This document shows, piece after piece, positions 1-5,153 of a stretch of DNA of 8,262 bases (its first letter is position 1; each line of letters opens with the position of its first letter). Source of the stretch: an uncultured Collinsella sp. Its GTDB lineage: Bacteria; Actinomycetota; Coriobacteriia; Coriobacteriales; Coriobacteriaceae. The stretch covers positions 1-8,262 of the forward strand of contig URWS01000049.1 of assembly GCA_900551605.1 (NCBI GenBank), written 5' to 3'. The position numbers were made by a program, and so were the translations under genes. The notes under the pieces were generated by a model. The model saw nothing but the letters and a program-made list of their open reading frames with translations. It was not told where the DNA came from and ran no database searches.

Positions 1-519
1 AGAGACAGGGTCATCTCGCTCGAGACCACGGTGCTCTCGGCCCTGCCACTGGGCTTCAACAACCTTATGCACGGGTATTTTCGTACGCTGTGCGTGGGCT
101 ATGGTCTGTATGCCGTGGGCAATACGGTGATGCTCATCTTGCTGTACTTTACCGACTACAAGGGCGCCGTGCTTGCCTCTGGGCTGTTCGCGGGCGTGGC
201 GGGGCTGGCGACCATCGTCTCGCTATTCTTTCCGCAGCAGTTTTATGGCTTTGGCTTTTTGCTCGGCGCGGCGGTGTTTTTTGTTGTGGCGCTCATGCGG
301 CTCGATACTTATACCGCCAACTTGCCGTATCGTATCCTGAGTCAGCAGCCCATCGTGGCGACCGACAAGACGGGTCGCTTTACGGAGTTGGGCTGCTTGC
401 TCGACCGTGCCGAACAGCGCTACGAGGAGCTGCGTCTACAGGGCGAGCCGCATGGTGCGTTTGAGCGCACGGTGGTCCGTGTGTATCGCAATCGTTGGGG
501 AGGTCCTGATGACCGATAG
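1..519 (+). CDS. pelG: PelG-like exopolysaccharide transporter, C-terminal part (5' end outside window)
   Basis: The reading frame is open from base 1 with no stop or convincing start, so the gene enters from the left; 172 residues are visible. Three hydrophobic segments are seen at about visible residues 30-50, 55-77 and 83-101. They are followed by the segment NLPYRILSQQPI and a polar, probably cytoplasmic tail of about 55 residues. A helix pair followed by a Y..(F/I)..QP(I/L) motif and a short cytosolic tail resembles the end of PelG, the multi-membrane-span, polysaccharide-flippase-like protein of Pel exopolysaccharide export. The following gene overlaps it by 11 bp, so it belongs to the same operon as the CotH, VTC and DUF4956 genes, an arrangement that fits Gram-positive Pel-type loci. 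The assignment rests on the C-terminus only. Another polysaccharide flippase of the MOP superfamily is the main alternative. Confidence 0.7.
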   Translation, partial: RDRVISLETTVLSALPLGFNNLMHGYFRTLCVGYGLYAVGNTVMLILLYFTDYKGAVLASGLFAGVAGLATIVSLFFPQQFYGFGFLLGAAVFFVVALMRLDTYTANLPYRILSQQPIVATDKTGRFTELGCLLDRAEQRYEELRLQGEPHGAFERTVVRVYRNRWGGPDDR

Positions 520-2278
520 GATGATATCGCGTCGCCGCTTGATTGAGGCGGCTGCCGGCACATTGCTGCTTTCGGGCTGCTCTTCGCAGGACGAATCCTC
601 GACAAAAAAGACCAAGAAGCAGGACAAGATTAAAAAGGCCGATGCGTCTAGCGAGATCAAGCATCTTCGCGACAAGGACGAGCTGTACGAGGTTTACGAC
701 GACTCGGGCATTGTGACCATGTTCCTGACGGTCTCGCGCGGCAATAGCTCCGAGAACACGGACCACAGCTGGGCCGAGATCAATACGTACTCGGTCTACG
801 ACTATGCCGACATGGGCGTGACGCGCTATCAGGTTATGGGCCTGCTGCAGGCGGGCGACGATAAGGGCCCCGTTGCTGGCGAGGTGGGCTATGGCGAGGA
901 GGCACCCAACGCCACGGTGCAGGTGCGCGGTCAGACGTCGAGTACCTATACGCAAAAGAACTACAAGGTGGAGCTCAAAAAGGGCAAGGGCACGTGGCGC
1001 CAGCAGCGTGCGATTGCGCTCAACAAGCACATGCGCGAGGGCATGCGCTTTCGTAACAAGATGGCCTACGATCTGATTCGTGGCATTCCCCAGATGATGG
1101 GCCTGCGCACGCAGTTTGTGCACTTATGGGTGTGCGACCAGACCGAAAAAGCTAACGACACCTTTGAGGACTACGGACTGTTTACGCAGGTCGAGCAGCT
1201 CAACAAGACGGCGCTCAAGGCCCACGGTCTGGATAAGAGCGGGCATCTCTATAAGGTGAACAGCTTCGATTTCCATCGCTTCGAAGACACCATTAAGCTC
1301 GCCGATGACCCCGACTATAACCAGACGGCGTTTGAGGGCATGCTCGAGATTAAGGGCGATTCGGACCATACCAAGTTGATCGAGATGCTCGATGCGCTCA
1401 ACGACGATACGCAAAAGATCGACGACGTGCTCGACACCTACTTCGATACCGAGAACCTGGTCTATTGGATGGCGTTTCAGATCTTGACGGGTAATTGCGA
1501 TACGCAGAATCGTAACTGCTATCTGTACAGCCCGCTTAACTCCAAGGTTTGGTACATCCTGGATTGGGACAACGACGGCATGCTGCGCAAGCTTGAGCTG
1601 AGCCTGACGGGGTTCTCGGATTATGCGAGCTGGGAGCGCGGCGTGAGCAACTACTGGGGCAACGTGCTGTTTAACCGCGCGTTGCGCAGCAAGTCGTTCC
1701 GCAGCGAACTCGATAGCGCCGTCAAGGACCTGCGCTCGTATTTGACCGAAGAGCGTCTGAGCAAGATGGTCGAGCATTATCGTGAGGTCACGGAGCTGCT
1801 CGTCTTTGCTGCGCCCGACCTGGAGAATCTGCCCGTGACGAAGGATGAATACGAGCAGATTGCCGCGGCGATTCCTTCCGAGATCGAGGAGAACTATAAG
1901 AGCTTTCGCGAGAGCTATAAAAAGCCCATGCCGTTCTACATTGGCGTGCCGCAGATCGATAACGGTAAGCTGCGCATCAACTGGGATGCGTCCTACGACT
2001 TTAAGGCGCGCGACATTCGCTATACCGTGGAGCTTGCGCGCGACTATGCCATAAGCGACGTGGTCTTTAAGGCCGAGGACGTGCTGCTGCCCGAGGTAAC
2101 GTGCGATGCACCTGATGCCGGCCAATATTTTGTGCGTGTGCGCGCCACCAACTCCGACGGCTATACGCAAGATGCGTTTGACTATTACGTGACCGACGAC
2201 GGCAAGCAGTACGGCATGAAGTGCTTCTACGTGCAAGATGGCGGCAAGGTCGTGGAGGACACGTATGAGGAGGGCTAG
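509..2278 (+). CDS. CotH-fold kinase-like lipoprotein with probable Tat lipoprotein signal and C-terminal Fn3-like domain
   Basis: 589 residues from ATG 509, chosen because GGGGAGG (497-503) lies 5 bp upstream; ATG 521 would lack this spacing. The N-terminus carries SRRRLIE (residues 7-13), close to the twin-arginine consensus, then a short hydrophobic stretch and the lipobox LLSGC with Cys24 as the lipidation site. A Lys/Ser-rich linker follows. The CotH kinase-like region spans about 60-470. It contains RGQTSSTY at R140 (compare RGNSTW in the family), QKNYKVELKK, the N329-C-D331-T-Q-N334-R-N336 stretch at the position of the catalytic/metal-binding Asp and Asn, and D352-W-D354-N-D356, the family's WDxD-type metal site. 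Residues 474 to about 565 look like a fibronectin type III beta-sandwich. CotH proteins of spore formers phosphorylate coat proteins; there is no sign of sporulation here. In this context a surface or polysaccharide-linked substrate is likelier. It overlaps both neighbours (11 and 14 bp). Family membership is confident; substrate and kinase activity are inferred. Confidence 0.85.
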   Translation: MTDRMISRRRLIEAAAGTLLLSGCSSQDESSTKKTKKQDKIKKADASSEIKHLRDKDELYEVYDDSGIVTMFLTVSRGNSSENTDHSWAEINTYSVYDYADMGVTRYQVMGLLQAGDDKGPVAGEVGYGEEAPNATVQVRGQTSSTYTQKNYKVELKKGKGTWRQQRAIALNKHMREGMRFRNKMAYDLIRGIPQMMGLRTQFVHLWVCDQTEKANDTFEDYGLFTQVEQLNKTALKAHGLDKSGHLYKVNSFDFHRFEDTIKLADDPDYNQTAFEGMLEIKGDSDHTKLIEMLDALNDDTQKIDDVLDTYFDTENLVYWMAFQILTGNCDTQNRNCYLYSPLNSKVWYILDWDNDGMLRKLELSLTGFSDYASWERGVSNYWGNVLFNRALRSKSFRSELDSAVKDLRSYLTEERLSKMVEHYREVTELLVFAAPDLENLPVTKDEYEQIAAAIPSEIEENYKSFRESYKKPMPFYIGVPQIDNGKLRINWDASYDFKARDIRYTVELARDYAISDVVFKAEDVLLPEVTCDAPDAGQYFVRVRATNSDGYTQDAFDYYVTDDGKQYGMKCFYVQDGGKVVEDTYEEG

Positions 2279-3056
2279 CGCGCTGCTTGAGCGCCTGGCG
2301 GCACCTCCTGCGCGTACCACGCAGGAGCGTTACCGCCACGAGCTCAAGTACCTCATCAATGAGGGAGAGCATGTCGCATTGGCCTGCCGTATGGCGCCGG
2401 TGTTTAAGCTGGATAAGCATGCGCAGGCGGGCGGCTACACCATTCGCAGCCTGTACTTTGATGACTATTGCAACTCGGCCTATGAGGAAAAAGACGCCGG
2501 TATTCTCATGCGCAAAAAGTATCGCGTGCGCATCTATAACGGCAGCGACAAGGTGATTAAGCTCGAGCGTAAAAAGAAGTACGGCAGCTGGATCTACAAG
2601 GAGGATGCGCCGCTCACCCGCGACGAGTTTGAGCAGGTCCTCGCCGGCGACTATGATTTTTTGCTGCGCAGCCCGCATCAGCTCTGCCGTGAGTTCTATA
2701 TCGAGTGCATCTGCAACATGATGCGCCCGCGCACCATCGTGGACTACGAGCGCGAGCCGTGGGTGATGGACGAGGGCACCGTGCGCGTTACGTTTGACAT
2801 GAACGTGCGCGCCGCGGTGGGAAGCTTCGATATCTTTGATGCGACCTTGCCCGCGCTGCCGGTCTTGGAGCCCGGCAAACTAGTGATGGAGGTCAAATTT
2901 ACGGAGTTTTGCCCGCAGCTGGTGCGCGATATGGTGCCGCCGGGGGCGGCGGAGCTCACAGCTGTCTCCAAGTACTGCCTGTGTTACGAAAAGACCGCCT
3001 ACCTGCGCGGTTTTAACTACTGGGAATCGGATTTTGAGAACCGAGGGGATATTTAG
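2265..3056 (+). CDS. VTC-domain protein, putative polyphosphate polymerase
   Basis: 263 residues from ATG 2265, preceded by GGAGG (2254-2258) at 6 bp; the in-frame ATG at 2238 has no such site. The start lies inside the CotH gene (14 bp overlap), implying translational coupling. Nearly the whole protein is a VTC tunnel-fold domain: R24-H-E26-L-K28 near the N-terminus, IRSLYFDD (60-67), K85-x-R87-x-R89, K99-L-E101-x-K103, then E209-V-K211 and S235-K236-Y237 near the C-terminus. These basic and acidic residues line the tunnel in yeast Vtc4, which polymerises polyphosphate from ATP with metal. No signal peptide or membrane helix is present, so it acts in the cytoplasm. Many bacterial VTC proteins are free-standing like this one and sit next to CotH and DUF4956 genes; their product is mostly untested. 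Polyphosphate synthesis is therefore a family-based inference. Confidence 0.88.
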   Translation: MRRASALLERLAAPPARTTQERYRHELKYLINEGEHVALACRMAPVFKLDKHAQAGGYTIRSLYFDDYCNSAYEEKDAGILMRKKYRVRIYNGSDKVIKLERKKKYGSWIYKEDAPLTRDEFEQVLAGDYDFLLRSPHQLCREFYIECICNMMRPRTIVDYEREPWVMDEGTVRVTFDMNVRAAVGSFDIFDATLPALPVLEPGKLVMEVKFTEFCPQLVRDMVPPGAAELTAVSKYCLCYEKTAYLRGFNYWESDFENRGDI

Positions 3057-3059
3057 ACC

Positions 3060-3725
3060 ATGAGCACCAGGGACTTTTTTAAGAATTCCGTCTTGGAGGC
3101 GTTTGGCCAGGTCGACCCTGCCAAGATCGGTCTGTCGCTGCTCGTGGCGCTCGCCATGGGCATCCTGATCTATTGCGTGTACAAGCGCTTCTTTACCGGC
3201 GTGGTGTACTCGCGCAGCTTTGCTGTGACGCTCGTGGGCATGTGCGTGCTCACCTGCATGGTCACGCTCGCGATCTCGACGAACGTGGTTATCTCGCTCG
3301 GTATGGTCGGTGCTCTGTCCATCGTTCGTTATCGTACGGCGGTCAAGGATCCGCTCGACCTGTTGTATCTGTTTTGGGCCATTACCACGGGCATTACGGC
3401 AGGCGCCGGCATGTATGCGCTCGTGGGGCTTACGGCGGTGGTGATCGTTGCGATGATCGCCGGCTTTGCGAGCCACCAGGACAAGGCGCGCGTGTACATG
3501 ATGGTCATCCACTACACGGGCCAGACTACCGGTGATGATATCGTGCGTGCATTTGGGCGCACCAAGTTTACCGTCAAGTCTAAGACCATGCGCGGCGACA
3601 AGGTCGAGATGGCCGTCGAGGTGTTCTCGGACGGCGTTGACATGCCCTATGCCGACGCCATTCGCGCGCTTGACGGCGTGGAAGACTTGACGTTAATCCA
3701 GTACAACGGCGAATACCACGGGTAA
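3060..3725 (+). CDS. DUF4956 family membrane protein
   Basis: 221 residues from ATG 3060, three bases after the VTC stop; AGGGGA (3044-3049) sits 10 bp upstream. Hydrophobic segments are at about residues 23-41, 53-72, 76-90, 100-118 and 119-137. The third and fourth are joined by the strongly conserved-looking stretch GMVGALSIVRYRTAVKDP (81-98), which has several basic residues next to membrane helices and is typical of DUF4956. The last 85 residues (138-221) alternate strand and helix and look like a small cytosolic alpha/beta domain. Function in the family is unknown. Its immediate coupling to the VTC gene suggests a membrane partner, perhaps anchoring the polymerase or passing its product across the membrane, as the small Vtc1-type helices do for yeast VTC. 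That is inference. It is the last gene of its operon; a hairpin follows 6 bp after the stop. Confidence 0.85.
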   Translation: MSTRDFFKNSVLEAFGQVDPAKIGLSLLVALAMGILIYCVYKRFFTGVVYSRSFAVTLVGMCVLTCMVTLAISTNVVISLGMVGALSIVRYRTAVKDPLDLLYLFWAITTGITAGAGMYALVGLTAVVIVAMIAGFASHQDKARVYMMVIHYTGQTTGDDIVRAFGRTKFTVKSKTMRGDKVEMAVEVFSDGVDMPYADAIRALDGVEDLTLIQYNGEYHG

Positions 3726-3731
3726 CTATGT

Positions 3732-3755
3732 TCCGGCGTTTTAACAAACGCCGGA
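3732..3755 (+). terminator. Perfect hairpin after DUF4956 gene, terminator-like
   Basis: TCCGGCGTTT and AAACGCCGGA form a perfect 10-bp stem around a TAAC loop, starting 6 bp after the stop codon. The position is right for the end of the operon. There is no T run after it on either strand, so it is not a classical intrinsic terminator; it may protect the mRNA 3' end, act with Rho, or be the edge of the repeat-like sequence that follows. Confidence 0.5.
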
Positions 3756-3925
3756 CCGCTCGACGCTGCGCACGCATCTGCCGGGCGATCTGCCGCTCAA
3801 ACCGTCGCTCGCGTACATGAAGTACGCGTCGCTCCTCTTTCGCGGCACCTCGCCACGGCAGCTGCGCGCTCGCTGACGTTTGCTTGACCTGGGCTGTTGA
3901 AATGATCCATGTGGCTCGTCCCATT
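3756..3925. repeat. Non-coding, repeat-rich intergenic segment; candidate dispersed element
   Basis: About 170 bp between the operon-end hairpin and the regulator promoter hold no gene with a ribosome site. The segment contains ATCTGCCG twice 12 bp apart (3776-3783, 3788-3795), CGTCGCTC twice (3803-3810, 3827-3834) flanking a small palindrome, and further GCGC-rich motifs. On the minus strand two frames stay open across it, which often happens in conserved dispersed repeats that get mis-annotated as short hypothetical proteins. From memory, sequences like this recur in Collinsella-type genomes; that is unverified. Calling it a repeat family needs a genome comparison. Confidence 0.35.
3803..3834. 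repeat. Small inverted repeat flanked by 8-bp direct repeats
   Basis: GCGTAC (3811-3816) and GTACGC (3822-3827) pair around a 5-base ATGAA loop. The direct repeat CGTCGCTC flanks them at 3803-3810 and 3827-3834. The direct repeats are seen exactly; whether they are a target-site duplication, a protein site or chance in GC-rich DNA cannot be told from one copy. Confidence 0.45.
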
Positions 3926-3951
3926 TGCTCAATTTGCCGGTATGGGTTGGG

Positions 3952-3957
3952 TATCAT
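3952..3957 (+). promoter_or_regulatory. Possible -10 box for the LacI-family regulator gene
   Basis: TATCAT differs from TATAAT at one base and lies just upstream of the operator at 3960-3973, so the transcription start would fall inside the operator. No -35 at 16-18 bp is convincing: TTGCTC (3925-3930) and TTGCCG (3934-3939) are at the wrong distance. The placement fits autorepression but the promoter itself is tentative. Confidence 0.35.
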
Positions 3958-3959
3958 TG

Positions 3960-3973
3960 TGAAAGCGATTTCA
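3960..3973. promoter_or_regulatory. LacI/CcpA-type operator upstream of the regulator gene
   Basis: TGAAAGCGATTTCA is an imperfect palindrome with a central CG and 5-bp perfect outer arms. It fits the catabolite-responsive element consensus TGWAANCGNTNWCA at every position and closely resembles the two sites before the permease gene (5058-5071, 5084-5097). Its place between the possible -10 and the start codon suggests that the regulator represses its own gene. A global CcpA-like protein could use it instead. Confidence 0.65.
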
Positions 3974-3978
3974 ATGAC

Positions 3979-3983
3979 AGGGG
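3979..3983 (+). promoter_or_regulatory. Ribosome binding site deciding the regulator start
   Basis: AGGGG lies 5 bp before GTG 3989, a normal distance, but 14 bp before ATG 3998 and downstream of ATG 3974. It favours the GTG start, although translation from ATG 3998 would lose only three residues. Confidence 0.45.
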
Positions 3984-3988
3984 TGCTT

Positions 3989-4969
3989 GTGGTAAAGATG
4001 AAAGATGTGGCCGAGCTGGCGGGCGTTTCGAGCGCCGCCGTCTCGCGCTACCTCAACGGTGGATATATCTCGGCGGACAAGGCCGAGCGCATTAAGCAGG
4101 CGATTGAGCTGACCGGATACGTGCGGTCCAGTCAGGCTCGCGCGCTGCGCACCGGCTCTACCAAGCTCATCGGCGTCATCGTGCCCAAGATCAACTCGGA
4201 ATCCGTGAGCCGCATTACCGCCGGCATCGGCCAGGTGCTCGGTCGTCGTGGCTACCAGATGTTGCTTGCCAATACCGACAATGCCCCCGATCGCGAGCTC
4301 GAATACCTCGATTTATTCCAAAACCACCCGGTCGATGGCATTGTGCTGGTAGCAACCATGATTACCGACGAGCACCGTCGGGCGATTGAATCGTGCCGTG
4401 TGCCCATCGTGCTGATCGGTCAGAATGTTGAGGGCGTGGCGTGCGTCTATCACGACGATTACGAGGCTGCCTTTGAGCTGGGCCAGGCGCTCGCTGGTCG
4501 GGTAGATGGCAAGATCGCCTACATTGGAGTTACCGAAGAAGACCGCGCGGCCGGTTATGACCGCCGTCGCGGTTTTGAGGCCGGCTTGCGCGCCGCGGGT
4601 AACCCGCTCGATGCCGCCTTGATTCGCCTGGGCTCGTTTACGCTCGACTCGGGCTATGGTGCGGCGCGTGAACTGCTTTCCGTCGACCCCGATGTTTCGT
4701 TTATCGCGTGCGCGACCGACACCATGGCGGCGGGCGCGCTGCGTGCCATCGATGAGGTTCGCGGCATGGGCGAGGGTATACACCGCGTGAGCGGTTTTGG
4801 CGACAACGCGTTTTTGCGCGCGCTGACGGGCGGCATTCCCACCGTGCATTATGGCTACCTGACCAGTGGCGTCGAGGCGACCAATATGTTGCTCAACACG
4901 CTCGATGGCGTGGAGGGGGAGAGCGGTCTCAAGACGCTCAAACTCGGCCATCAACTTATGAATGTCTAG
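3989..4969 (+). CDS. LacI-family transcriptional regulator, probable sucrose-locus repressor
   Basis: 326 residues from GTG 3989 (alternatives ATG 3998 and ATG 3974). The N-terminus is a LacI helix-turn-helix: MKDVAELAGVSSAAVSRYLN at residues 4-23, followed by a GGYIS stretch and the hinge helix segment QARALRTG. From about residue 58, STKLIGVIVPKINSES begins the periplasmic-binding-like effector domain (to 326), with DGIVLV, PIVLIGQ, IAYIG, RRRGFEAGL and a late SGFGDNAF element in the usual family order. Length is normal for the family. It lies 184 bp upstream of the PTS permease on the same strand, and matching palindromes occur before both genes. It therefore probably represses itself and the sucrose genes, with a sucrose-derived sugar phosphate or fructose as likely inducer (inference). 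A CcpA-like global role is less likely, given its place in the locus. Confidence 0.88.
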   Translation: MVKMKDVAELAGVSSAAVSRYLNGGYISADKAERIKQAIELTGYVRSSQARALRTGSTKLIGVIVPKINSESVSRITAGIGQVLGRRGYQMLLANTDNAPDRELEYLDLFQNHPVDGIVLVATMITDEHRRAIESCRVPIVLIGQNVEGVACVYHDDYEAAFELGQALAGRVDGKIAYIGVTEEDRAAGYDRRRGFEAGLRAAGNPLDAALIRLGSFTLDSGYGAARELLSVDPDVSFIACATDTMAAGALRAIDEVRGMGEGIHRVSGFGDNAFLRALTGGIPTVHYGYLTSGVEATNMLLNTLDGVEGESGLKTLKLGHQLMNV

Positions 4970-4974
4970 GCTTT

Positions 4975-5009
4975 GGGCATGTCTGCCTGCCTTTGAGGCC
5001 CCTGTTTTT
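4975..5009 (+). terminator. Weak possible terminator after the regulator gene
   Basis: Right after the regulator stop, GGGC (4975-4978) can pair with GCCC (4998-5001), or GCCT (4989-4992) with AGGC (4996-4999), and a TTTTT run ends at 5009. The stems are only 4 bp, so this is a poor terminator; partial read-through into the permease gene remains possible. Confidence 0.3.
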
Positions 5010-5057
5010 GCGGTAAAACTACCATTCGCCGGCTCTTTCCTACCGTTTACCCTACTA

Positions 5058-5071
5058 TGAAAACGATTACA
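5058..5071. promoter_or_regulatory. Upstream operator of the tandem pair before the sucrose permease gene
   Basis: TGAAAACGATTACA is an imperfect palindrome centred on CG that matches the consensus TGWAANCGNTNWCA throughout. It is part of a 15-bp sequence repeated exactly at 5084-5098. A -10-like TACTAT (5053-5058) abuts it, so a bound repressor could block RNA polymerase; no good -35 was found. Probable binding protein: the LacI-family regulator encoded just upstream, or a CcpA-like factor. Confidence 0.7.
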
Positions 5072-5083
5072 GACATATGAAAC

Positions 5084-5097
5084 TGAAAACGATTACA
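5084..5097. promoter_or_regulatory. Downstream operator of the tandem pair before the sucrose permease gene
   Basis: This is an exact second copy of TGAAAACGATTACA in the same orientation, 26 bp downstream of the first (about 2.5 helical turns, so on roughly opposite faces). It lies 56 bp before the permease start, in the probable leader. Tandem identical sites are consistent with tight repression by the local LacI-family protein. Confidence 0.7.
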
Positions 5098-5117
5098 GTG
5101 TAAGTGTCAAAGGTAGT

Positions 5118-5135
5118 CGGGTGCGCATGCACCCG
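5118..5135 (+). promoter_or_regulatory. Leader hairpin just upstream of the permease ribosome site
   Basis: CGGGTGC and GCACCCG form a perfect 7-bp stem with a GCAT loop, ending 2 bases before the GGAGG at 5138. It may stabilise the mRNA 5' end or influence ribosome access. It does not resemble a SacY/LicT-type antiterminator target, and no antiterminator gene is present. Confidence 0.45.
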
Positions 5136-5153
5136 TTGGAGGAAAGGGAAGTC

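Noticed and set aside
407..508. Extension of the CotH-type gene to a start at 407
   Set aside because: It would put 34 extra residues before the signal peptide, overlap pelG by 113 bp and bury the Tat/lipobox signal; the ribosome site points to ATG 509.
380..1123. A 247-codon open frame on the minus strand
   Set aside because: It spans the pelG/CotH junction on the opposite strand and has no recognisable family or start signal.
1124..2320. A 398-codon open frame on the minus strand
   Set aside because: It lies opposite the CotH-type gene and has no ribosome site or domain. Its Val/Leu/His/Arg bias is that of an antisense shadow.
3884..3889. TTGACC as a -35 box for the regulator
   Set aside because: No -10-like hexamer lies 16-18 bp downstream, and the better -10 candidate (3952-3957) is far too distant.
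3580..3957. Minus-strand frames across the 3726-3988 gap (also 3741-3932)
   Set aside because: The products are Arg/Ser-rich without a domain, the longer one runs into the DUF4956 gene, and no ribosome site is seen. The openness is better explained by a GC-rich repeat-like sequence.
5121..5153. Upstream in-frame starts GTG 5121 and ATG 5127 for the permease
   Set aside because: Both lie inside the leader hairpin with no ribosome site before them. ATG 5154 follows GGAGGAAAGGGAAG and gives the normal EIIB N-terminus.
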